Origin: Allosediminivita pacifica | Lineage (GTDB): Bacteria > Pseudomonadota > Alphaproteobacteria > Rhodobacterales > Rhodobacteraceae | Direction: 5' to 3' | NCBI RefSeq assembly: GCF_003054175.1 | Contig: NZ_QBKN01000014.1 | Location: 1 to 64,000 of the forward strand | Length of the DNA: 64,000 bases | Shown: positions 57,908 to 64,000 of the stretch, one piece after another | Layout: each line of letters begins with the position of its first letter | Position numbering within the stretch: position 1 is the stretch's first letter | Translations under genes and position numbers: made by a program | Notes under the pieces: generated by a model | The model's input: the letters and a program-made list of their open reading frames with translations, nothing else | Told to the model about the DNA's origin: nothing | The model's database searches: none

Positions 57908-58908
57908 CCATCAAAGTCCACTTCTTCGACGAGGCGCAGGGCTTCGTCGCGGTGGTCGGCGATTTCCATCAGGTTGAGCGGATCGGCCCCGAATTCACCC
58001 CAGCTCTGGACCAGCTCCACGGCCTCGGAACCCGGCGCAATGGGGTATTCGTAGTTGGCGGCGGCGTAGATCTCCTGTGCCTCGGGCGAGGTGAGGAATT
58101 CCATCATCTGCAGCGCCGCGTCGCGGTTGGGGGCCGACTTGGTCATGGCCACGCCCGAGATGTTCACGTGCGTGCCGCCGTCCTCGAACTCCGGGAAGAG
58201 CACGTTGACGGAGTTCGCCCATTCCTGCTGTTCGGAATCCTCGAGCATCTTGCCCATGTAGTAGGTGTTGCCGAGGCTGATGTCGCATTCGCCGGCCCAG
58301 ATTGCGCGGACCTGCGCGCGGTCGTTGCCCTGCGGACGGCGGGCGAGGTTGGACTTCACGCCCTCGAGCCAGGTCTTGGTCTCTTCCTCGCCGTGATGCT
58401 CGATCATCGCGGCGACGAGGGCCAGCGTGTAGGGGTGCGTGCCCGACCGGGTGCAGATGCGGCCTTCCCACTTGGGATCGGCGAGATCCTCGTAGGTGGT
58501 CACCTCGGAGGGATCGACGCGGTCCTTGCTGGCGTAGACGATGCGCGCGCGGGTGGTGAGACCCCACCAGTGGCCGTCGGGATCGCGGTACTGCGAAGGC
58601 ACGTTCTCGCGCAGGGCATCGCTTTCGGCGGCCTGGGTCACGCCGGCGTCGACGGCCGCGGCAAGGCGCGAGATGTCGACGGTGAAGATCAGGTCGGCGG
58701 GCGAGCGTTCGCCCTCGGCGCGAAGGCGCTCGACCATGCCCTTTTCAAGGTACGCGACGTTGACGTCGATGCCCGTTTCCTCGGTGAAGGCATCGGTCAG
58801 CGGCGCCAGCAGTTCCGGCTGCCGGTAGGAGTAGACATTGACTTCTTGCGCGAGCGCCGGCGTGGCGACGGCCAGCGCGGCAAGCGCGGGGATGAGGCGG
58901 TGGGACAT
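57904..58908 (-). CDS. Fe(3+) ABC transporter substrate-binding protein
   Basis: A 334-residue periplasmic ferric-iron-binding protein of the FbpA/FutA type. The signal peptide is LIPALAALAVATPALAQ. Typical segments are VNVYSYRQPELLAPL (about 25-39), TVDISRLAAAVDAG, and the adjacent tyrosines in SLGNTYYMGKM (about 210-220), which ligate Fe(III). ATG at 58908 follows AGGAGGAGCTTC. No permease or ATPase genes accompany it here, so the rest of the transporter is elsewhere or lost. An A+T-rich palindrome lies 67 bases upstream. Confidence 0.9.
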   Translation of the reverse strand: MSHRLIPALAALAVATPALAQEVNVYSYRQPELLAPLTDAFTEETGIDVNVAYLEKGMVERLRAEGERSPADLIFTVDISRLAAAVDAGVTQAAESDALRENVPSQYRDPDGHWWGLTTRARIVYASKDRVDPSEVTTYEDLADPKWEGRICTRSGTHPYTLALVAAMIEHHGEEETKTWLEGVKSNLARRPQGNDRAQVRAIWAGECDISLGNTYYMGKMLEDSEQQEWANSVNVLFPEFEDGGTHVNISGVAMTKSAPNRDAALQMMEFLTSPEAQEIYAAANYEYPIAPGSEAVELVQSWGEFGADPLNLMEIADHRDEALRLVEEVDFDG

Positions 58909-58974
58909 GAAGCTCCTCCTGTTGGTTTGCCGCGGTGTTGTCACCGAGACGGGAGGGCACGTCAATTCCTGAGT

Positions 58975-58997
58975 AAACAAATCGGATAAATTTGTTT
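58975..58997. promoter_or_regulatory. A+T-rich palindrome upstream of the iron-binding protein gene
   Basis: AAACAAAT (58975-58982) and ATTTGTTT (58990-58997) are perfect 8-bp arms around CGGATAA. It stands out in G+C-rich surroundings and lies in the only promoter space of the iron-binding gene. A metal-responsive repressor site is plausible, but I cannot match it to a known Fur, Irr or RirA consensus. Confidence 0.5.
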
Positions 58998-58998
58998 C

Positions 58999-59808
58999 CT
59001 AACCTGAGGCCTTTTCCGTGCGCTTGGCCGCGTCCCAGAGAGCGTCCATTTCCTCAAGCGTGCTGTCCTTGGGATGGCGTCCCTGTTCGGCCAGCGCGGC
59101 CTCGACCGCGCCGAAGCGGCGGGTGAACTTGAGGTTGGCGGCGCGCAGGGCGTCCTCGGGGTCGATGTCGAGGTGGCGGGCGAGGTTGGCCATGACGAAG
59201 AGCAGGTCGCCGAATTCCTCGGCCCGGTGGGCGGGGTCGGTGGCCTCGCGCAGTTCGGCCATTTCCTCGGCCACCTTGTCGAGCACCTGGTCGGTCTGCG
59301 GCCAGTCGAAGCCGACGCGGGCGGCGCGGTTCTGCAGCTTCACGGCGCGGGTGAGGGCGGGCAGGCCGAGTGCGACGCCGTCGAGCACGCCCTTTTCGTC
59401 CTTGGCGGCGCGTTCGGCGGCCTTGACGGTTTCCCAGTCGCGGGTCTGCTGCTCGGCGCTCTTGTCGCGGCTCTCGTCGCCGAAGACGTGGGGGTGGCGG
59501 GCGACCATCTTGTCGGCGATGGCATTGGCCACGTCGTCGAAGTTGAAGAGCCCCGCATCCTCGGCCATCTGGGCGTGGAAGACCGACTGGAAGAGCAGGT
59601 CGCCGAGTTCGCCTTTCAGCTCGCCCCAGGCTTCGCGCTCGATGGCGTCGGCGACCTCGTAGGCCTCCTCGATGGTGTAGGGCGCGATGCTGGCGAAGGT
59701 CTGCTCGATGTCCCAGGGGCAGCCGGTCTGCGGGTCGCGCAGCCTGCGCATGATCTCGCGCAGGCGGGGCATGCCGCCCTTCGGGTCGTGGATCAGATCG
59801 TCGCGCAT
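58999..59808 (-). CDS. mazG: Nucleoside triphosphate pyrophosphohydrolase MazG
   Basis: A 269-residue all-helical NTP pyrophosphohydrolase that cleaves NTPs or dNTPs to NMP and pyrophosphate, limiting aberrant nucleotides. Two tandem MazG domains are present. The first is at about 10-115 (RLRDPQTGCPWDIEQTFASI, then TIEEAYEVADAIE with the Mg-binding EExxE), and the second at about 165-240 (VAEEMAELREA). Normal length for the family. ATG at 59808. Divergent from the M20 amidohydrolase gene. Confidence 0.94.
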   Translation of the reverse strand: MRDDLIHDPKGGMPRLREIMRRLRDPQTGCPWDIEQTFASIAPYTIEEAYEVADAIEREAWGELKGELGDLLFQSVFHAQMAEDAGLFNFDDVANAIADKMVARHPHVFGDESRDKSAEQQTRDWETVKAAERAAKDEKGVLDGVALGLPALTRAVKLQNRAARVGFDWPQTDQVLDKVAEEMAELREATDPAHRAEEFGDLLFVMANLARHLDIDPEDALRAANLKFTRRFGAVEAALAEQGRHPKDSTLEEMDALWDAAKRTEKASG

Positions 59809-59871
59809 TGCATGAACCCCCTTTTTGCGTCAGGGGAGCCTTGCGGGATCGCGCCTCAGGAGTCCATGCCC

Positions 59872-61032
59872 ATGCCCATCGTCAACCGCATCGCGGAATT
59901 CGCGCCCGATATGAAGGCGTGGCGGCGCCATCTTCACATGCACCCCGAGCTGGGGCTGGAGTGCTATGGCACCGCGGCCTTCGTGGTCGAGCAGCTGCGC
60001 AGTTTCGGCGTGACCGAGATCCACGAGGGCCTTGCCGAGAGCGGCGTGGTGGCCGTGATCGAGGGGCAGGGCGAGGGTCCGGTGACGGGCCTGCGCGCCG
60101 ACATGGACGCGCTGCCGATGACAGAGGAAACGGGGCTGGAGTATGCCTCGACCGTCCCGGGCAAGATGCACGCCTGCGGGCACGATGGTCATACCTCGAT
60201 GCTGCTGGGCGCGGCGAAGTACCTGGCGGAGACGCGGAATTTTGCCGGGCGCGCGGTGCTGATCTTCCAGCCGGCCGAAGAGACCATCGGCGGCGGGCGG
60301 ATCATGGTCGAGGAAGGCCTGATGGACCGTTTCGGGGTCGAAGAGGTCTATGCGATCCACACCGACCCGTTTTCCAAGCTGGGCATGTTGCGGACCACGC
60401 CGGGGCCGATCATGGCCTCGGTCGACGATTTCGAGATCACGGTCACGGGGCGCGGCGGGCACGCCGCCCATCCCGAAAGCTGCCGCGATCCCATTCCCTG
60501 CGCGCTGGCCATCGGGCAGGCGCTGAGTGCGCTGGTGTCGCGCGAGGTCGCTGCGCTCGATCAGCTTGTCGTGTCGCTGACGCAGGTGCACGCCGGATCG
60601 GCGATGAACGTTGTGCCGGGGACGGCCTATCTTGCCGGGACGGTGCGCAGCCTCGATCCGGGCGTGCGGGCGCACGCCGAAGAGCGTATCGCCCAGATCG
60701 TCGCCGGGCAGGCGGCCAGCGCCGGGCTGACCGCCGAGCTGCAGTATCACAAATCCTATCCGCCGACCGTGAACCACGCGGCGCAGGCGGCCTTTGCCGC
60801 CGAGGTGGCGCGGGGCGTGGCGACCGAAGTGGTGGACGACCTGCCGCCCGAGATGGGGTCGGAGGATTTCTCCTATATGCTGGAGGCGCGGCCGGGGGCC
60901 TTCCTCTTCCTCGGGCAGGGCGAGGGGCCGTCTGTGCACCACCCGGAATTCGACTTCAACGACGAGGCGGCGCCCTACGGGGCAAGCTTCTTCGCGCGGC
61001 TGATCGAGACGCGGCATCGGCTCCGGCCTTGA
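59872..61032 (+). CDS. M20 family amidohydrolase (hippurate hydrolase/N-acyl-amino acid deacylase type)
   Basis: A 386-residue metal-dependent amidohydrolase. Active-site segments are RRHLHMHPELGLE (about 16-28), GLRADMDALPMTEETG (about 72-87), HACGHDGHTSMLLGAA (about 98-113, metal ligands Cys, His, His) and IFQPAEETIGGGR (about 128-140). The central lid domain begins GRGGHAAHPES. Two in-frame ATGs follow AGGAG; the one at 59872 has the better spacing (9 bases), the other is at 59866. It sits before speB, so it may hydrolyse an amide in amine or arginine metabolism; that link is only inferred. Confidence 0.88.
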   Translation: MPIVNRIAEFAPDMKAWRRHLHMHPELGLECYGTAAFVVEQLRSFGVTEIHEGLAESGVVAVIEGQGEGPVTGLRADMDALPMTEETGLEYASTVPGKMHACGHDGHTSMLLGAAKYLAETRNFAGRAVLIFQPAEETIGGGRIMVEEGLMDRFGVEEVYAIHTDPFSKLGMLRTTPGPIMASVDDFEITVTGRGGHAAHPESCRDPIPCALAIGQALSALVSREVAALDQLVVSLTQVHAGSAMNVVPGTAYLAGTVRSLDPGVRAHAEERIAQIVAGQAASAGLTAELQYHKSYPPTVNHAAQAAFAAEVARGVATEVVDDLPPEMGSEDFSYMLEARPGAFLFLGQGEGPSVHHPEFDFNDEAAPYGASFFARLIETRHRLRP

Positions 61033-61084
61033 TTTCGCGGTTTCATGAAGCCTCGTAATATACTGACAAAAAAGGGGTAAGCCG

Positions 61085-62050
61085 ATGGCCCTAGAAGACG
61101 CGAAGACGCAGATCGACCATGCCTTTACCCGTGACGATCTGAAGGGGCGTTCCTACGAGAACGTCTTTGCCGGGGCGCCGTCCTTCCTGCGCCGGCGCTA
61201 CACCAAGGACCTGTCGGGCGCCGATATCGCCTTGACCGGGCTGCCCTTCGACCAGGCGGTGACAAACCGGCCCGGCACGCGGCTGGGGCCGCGGGCGATC
61301 CGCGAGGCGTCGCTTTTGCAGCCCTGCGATGCGCCCTTCGGCTGGGGCTTTGACGTGCTGAGCGAGTTCGCCATCGCGGACTACGGTGACATGGCATTCG
61401 ACTACGCGATGCCGTCGGAGATCCTCGGCAAGATCGAGGCGCACGTGGCCGGCATCCTGTCGCAGGGCGCGGCCTGCGTGGCGCTGGGGGGCGACCATTC
61501 GGTGACGCACGGCTGCTTGCGCGCGCATGCCAAGGAACACGGGCCGCTTTCGGTGATCCAGGTGGACGCCCATACCGACACCTGGGCCGACGACGATCCG
61601 GAGCGCGTGGATCACGGCACATTCATGTACAAGGCGGTGCAGGAAGGGATCGTGGACCCGGCGACTTCGGTGCAGATCGGCATCCGGACGGACAATCCCG
61701 ATACGCTGGGCTTCAACATCCTCGACGCGCGGCAGGTGCATGCCGAGGGGCCCGAGGCCATGGCAGCGCGTGCCAAGCGGTTCGTGGGCGACAGGCCCGT
61801 CTACCTGACCTTCGACATCGACGGGCTGGACCCGGCCTTTGCGCCGGGTACCGGCACGCCGGTCTGGGGCGGGCTGTCGAGCCACCAGGCGGCGGTGCTG
61901 TTGCGGGGCCTTGCGGGGATCGACCTCAAGGGCGGTGACGTGGTCGAGGTTTCGCCGCCTTTCGACCCGGCGGGCATCACCGCGGTGGCCGGCGCGCATG
62001 TCGCGACGGAGCTCTTGTGCCTCTGGGCCGTGACCCGGCGCGCGGGCTAG
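61085..62050 (+). CDS. speB: Agmatinase/ureohydrolase family protein
   Basis: A 321-residue ureohydrolase with a binuclear Mn site: GGDHSVTHG (about 135-143), VDAHTDTW (about 158-165) and TFDIDGLDPAFAPGTGTPVWGG (about 241-262, quoted in part). Agmatinase cleaves agmatine to putrescine and urea. Related alphaproteobacterial enzymes act on guanidinobutyrate or other guanidino compounds, so the exact substrate is uncertain. It is 52 bases after the M20 gene in the same direction, with an AAAAGGGGTAAGCC site. Confidence 0.9.
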   Translation: MALEDAKTQIDHAFTRDDLKGRSYENVFAGAPSFLRRRYTKDLSGADIALTGLPFDQAVTNRPGTRLGPRAIREASLLQPCDAPFGWGFDVLSEFAIADYGDMAFDYAMPSEILGKIEAHVAGILSQGAACVALGGDHSVTHGCLRAHAKEHGPLSVIQVDAHTDTWADDDPERVDHGTFMYKAVQEGIVDPATSVQIGIRTDNPDTLGFNILDARQVHAEGPEAMAARAKRFVGDRPVYLTFDIDGLDPAFAPGTGTPVWGGLSSHQAAVLLRGLAGIDLKGGDVVEVSPPFDPAGITAVAGAHVATELLCLWAVTRRAG

Positions 62051-62160
62051 CGACGGACCGCCGCTGACGGGGCGGACCCCTTTCAAAGGGGCGGGATTCG
62101 TGACATCCCCGGCGATGGGCGCGCGTCAGGGCGCCGTGCCAGCAAGGGAAAGGACAGGGC

Positions 62161-62580
62161 GTGCGCATGATCTTCTGGTTCATCGTTCTGGTTATCGTTG
62201 CGGGGCTGGCCTGGATCCGGCTTGCGCCATCCGATCCGGCTGTCTGGAACGTCGATCCGATGGTCACCTCGGATCAGGACCTTGCGCATGGCGTGCGCCG
62301 TCGCATTCCCGGTGACGCCGAAACCTTCGAGCGCCTGCACGGCATCATCCTCGAGACGCCGCGCACCGAGGTGCTGGCCGGCGGCCCGTCGGAGCCGCGC
62401 GCGACCTATATCACGCGGTCCAAGTGGTTCGGCTTTCCCGATTACACCACGGTGCAGCAGGGCGAGGGATCGCTCGAGATCTATGCCCGCCAGCGGTTCG
62501 GTCAGTCCGACATGGGCGTGAACCGCGAGCGCGTGGAGGGTTGGCTTTCGCGCCTCGAGAGCGAGGGCGCCGAGGGCTGA
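62161..62580 (+). CDS. DUF1499 protein with N-terminal membrane anchor
   Basis: A 139-residue protein with one N-terminal hydrophobic helix (MIFWFIVLVIVAGLAWI) and a DUF1499 domain: IILETPRTEVLAGG, YITRSKWFGFPDYTTVQ (about 81-97) and a closing RFGQSDMGVNRERVEGWL. It is probably anchored in the inner membrane facing the periplasm. The role is unknown. GTG at 62161 or ATG at 62167 could be the start; AAGGGAAAGGAC lies upstream. It precedes prfA by 48 bases. Confidence 0.82.
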   Translation: MRMIFWFIVLVIVAGLAWIRLAPSDPAVWNVDPMVTSDQDLAHGVRRRIPGDAETFERLHGIILETPRTEVLAGGPSEPRATYITRSKWFGFPDYTTVQQGEGSLEIYARQRFGQSDMGVNRERVEGWLSRLESEGAEG

Positions 62581-62628
62581 GTGCCGCGGGCATCTTGACC
62601 GCCGCGCGGGCTTGGGCGACAGAGCCGC

Positions 62629-63678
62629 ATGGTTCCTCAGGACAGACTTCAGCAGATCAAGGAGCGCTTCGGCTACGTCGAGGCGCGGATGTCGGAAGGC
62701 TCGGGCGATATCGCCGCGCTTGGCCGGGAATATGCCGATCTGCGGCCCGTGGTGGCCGTGATCGAGGATTGGGAGCAGGTGCAGGCCGAGATCGCCGAGG
62801 CCGAGGCCATGCTCGACGATCCCGAGATGAAGGCGCTGGCCGAGGAAGAGCTTCCGCAGCTGCGAGCGCGCCTGCCCGAGCTTGAAAGCGCAGTGCAGCT
62901 TGCGCTGCTGCCCAAGGATGCCGCCGACGCCAAGCCCGCCATGCTGGAGATCCGTCCCGGCACGGGCGGCGAGGAGGCGGCGCTTTTCGCGGGCGACCTG
63001 GCCCGCATGTACCAGCGCTACGCCGAGGCGCGCGGCTGGCGCTGGGAGGTCGTCGAGGAGCAGGCGAGCGAGCTGGGTGGCGTGCGCGAGCTGGTGGTTC
63101 GGATCGCCGGGGACGGCGTCTTTGCGCGGCTCAAGTACGAATCCGGCGTGCACCGCGTGCAGCGCGTCCCTGAGACGGAATCGGGCGGGCGCATCCATAC
63201 CTCGGCGGCGACTGTGGCGGTGCTTCCCGAGGCCGAGGAGGTCGACCTGAAGATCGACCCCAACGACCTGCGCATCGACACCATGCGGTCGTCGGGTGCG
63301 GGCGGGCAGCACGTGAACACCACGGATTCGGCGGTGCGGATCACCCATGTGCCCACCGGGATCGTGGTCACGAGTTCCGAGAAATCGCAGCACCGCAACC
63401 GCGAGATCGCCATGCAGGTGCTGCGCGCGCGGCTCTTCGACATGCAGCGGCAGGAGGCGGATTCGGCGCGCAGCGCGGACCGCAAGGCGCAGGTCGGATC
63501 GGGCGACCGCTCCGAGCGCATCCGCACCTACAACTTCCCGCAGGGGCGGCTGACGGATCACCGGATCGGTCTCACGCTCTACAAGCTCGACCAGGTCATG
63601 GCGGGCGATCTCGACGAGATCATCGACGCGCTCACCTCGGAACATCAGGCCGCGCAGCTGGCCGAGATGTCGGGCTGA
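62629..63678 (+). CDS. prfA: Peptide chain release factor 1
   Basis: A 349-residue class I release factor that reads UAA and UAG. The PxT recognition motif appears as PET in [16 protein letters not shown] (about 180-195). The catalytic GGQ is at 225-227 in [17 protein letters not shown], where the Gln is methylated by PrmC. Domain 1 ([10 protein letters not shown], helical) and the closing helix are complete. prmC begins one base after its stop, the usual prfA-prmC operon. Confidence 0.97.
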   Translation: MVPQDRLQQIKERFGYVEARMSEGSGDIAALGREYADLRPVVAVIEDWEQVQAEIAEAEAMLDDPEMKALAEEELPQLRARLPELESAVQLALLPKDAADAKPAMLEIRPGTGGEEAALFAGDLARMYQRYAEARGWRWEVVEEQASELGGVRELVVRIAGDGVFARLKYESGVHRVQRVPETESGGRIHTSAATVAVLPEAEEVDLKIDPNDLRIDTMRSSGAGGQHVNTTDSAVRITHVPTGIVVTSSEKSQHRNREIAMQVLRARLFDMQRQEADSARSADRKAQVGSGDRSERIRTYNFPQGRLTDHRIGLTLYKLDQVMAGDLDEIIDALTSEHQAAQLAEMSG

Positions 63679-63679
63679 G

Positions 63680-64000
63680 ATGCGCGGGAGTTCCGTTCTG
63701 GCAGATGGCATGGTGCGGTTGACGGCGGCAGGGATCGAGGACCCGGCCCGCGACGCCCGCCGGCTGCTCGCGCTGGCGCTCGGGGTTTCGCCCGCCCGGC
63801 TGACACTGGCACTTGGCGACGAGATCGGCCCGGAGGTGGCAGAACGCTTCGAGGACCTGATCGGGCGCCGCGCGGCGCGTGTGCCGGTGAGCCACCTGAC
63901 AGGCCGGCGGGCCTTCTGGGGGCGCGATTTCGCGGTGACGGGCGATGTCCTCGACCCGCGGCCGGAAACCGAGGTGCTGGTCGCTGCGGCGCTGGAGGGG
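63680..64000 (+). CDS. prmC: Release factor glutamine methyltransferase PrmC (5' part, cut by window edge)
   Basis: The first 107 residues of PrmC, which methylates the GGQ glutamine of release factors. The helical N-terminal domain is present (VRLTAAGIEDPARDARRLLA; RRAARVPVSHLTGRRAFWGRDF). The beginning of the catalytic part is visible as VLDPRPETEVLV, the conserved RPETE motif. The AdoMet-binding core and the NPPY motif lie beyond the window. Confidence 0.93.
   Translation, partial: MRGSSVLADGMVRLTAAGIEDPARDARRLLALALGVSPARLTLALGDEIGPEVAERFEDLIGRRAARVPVSHLTGRRAFWGRDFAVTGDVLDPRPETEVLVAAALEG

Noticed and set aside
59074-59865. Apparent N-terminal extension of the M20 amidohydrolase
   Set aside because: It is antisense to mazG and low in coding character; AGGAG and the family N-terminus place the start at 59866 or 59872.

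Overview
The window is a high-G+C alphaproteobacterial chromosome segment, most likely from the family Rhodobacteraceae (Roseobacter group). This rests on gene order and family content: rplU-rpmA-GNAT-obgE-proBA, a ChpT phosphotransferase, olsBA ornithine-lipid genes, ccmABCDG, heme A synthase, a TRAP transporter, and L21 and L9 proteins with long C-terminal extensions. No species is claimed. Most of the window is ordinary chromosome, broken by a few accessory stretches and integration scars.

Layout. 1-550: tail of an unrecognised gene and tRNA-Ser(CGA). 687-7809: DUF2059 protein, L21/L27, a GNAT protein, ObgE, proline synthesis (proB, proA), ChpT and a DUF3553 protein. 7931-10501: olsB-olsA and a transglutaminase-like protein. 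10850-19799: thiE-like gene, trmJ, ctaA, M32 carboxypeptidase, cytochrome c maturation (ccmA-B-C-D-G), an EEP-family phosphatase and a DUF3445 protein. 19786-24656 (minus strand): BenE-type transporter, a translationally coupled pair (Tat-exported intradiol-dioxygenase-like protein plus bis-His membrane haem protein), a PreA-like flavoprotein lacking its ferredoxin domain, and a secreted orphan. 25041-28681: glnA, glnB, nnr and tRNA-Leu(UAG).

28682-37985 looks like a transferred block. Tyrosine-recombinase fragments lie just behind tRNA-Leu, then comes a complete minus-strand operon for uptake and dehydration of a sugar acid (TRAP dctP-dctQ-dctM, GntR regulator, FAH-family enzyme, IlvD/Edd dehydratase), then IstB and IS481-type transposase scars. 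38054-44673: GNAT protein, TonB-dependent siderophore receptor coupled to an RhtX-type permease, and a divergent MFS/TetR pair around a large operator. 44724-53158: PhoD, trigger factor, a soluble chemotaxis receptor, CpdB, a DUF421 protein and a LEM-3-like GIY-YIG nuclease; phoD and cpdB both carry Pho-box-like repeats. 53255-64000: rpsF-rpsR-rplI, fabD-fabG-acpP, an exported orphan, an iron-binding protein, mazG, an M20 amidohydrolase, speB, a DUF1499 protein, prfA and the start of prmC.

The most interesting non-gene structure is an approximately 84-bp element present three times (24870, 37899, 47916). It has an invariant 17-bp palindrome, conserved internal blocks and a terminal GTCCC that can compete for pairing with the palindrome. 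A second is a 69-nt sequence at 57839 that folds into three perfect 10-bp stems as a three-way junction at the end of the iron-binding protein gene. The best candidate for a new protein system is the Tat-exported intradiol-like protein with its membrane haem partner at 21083-22185.
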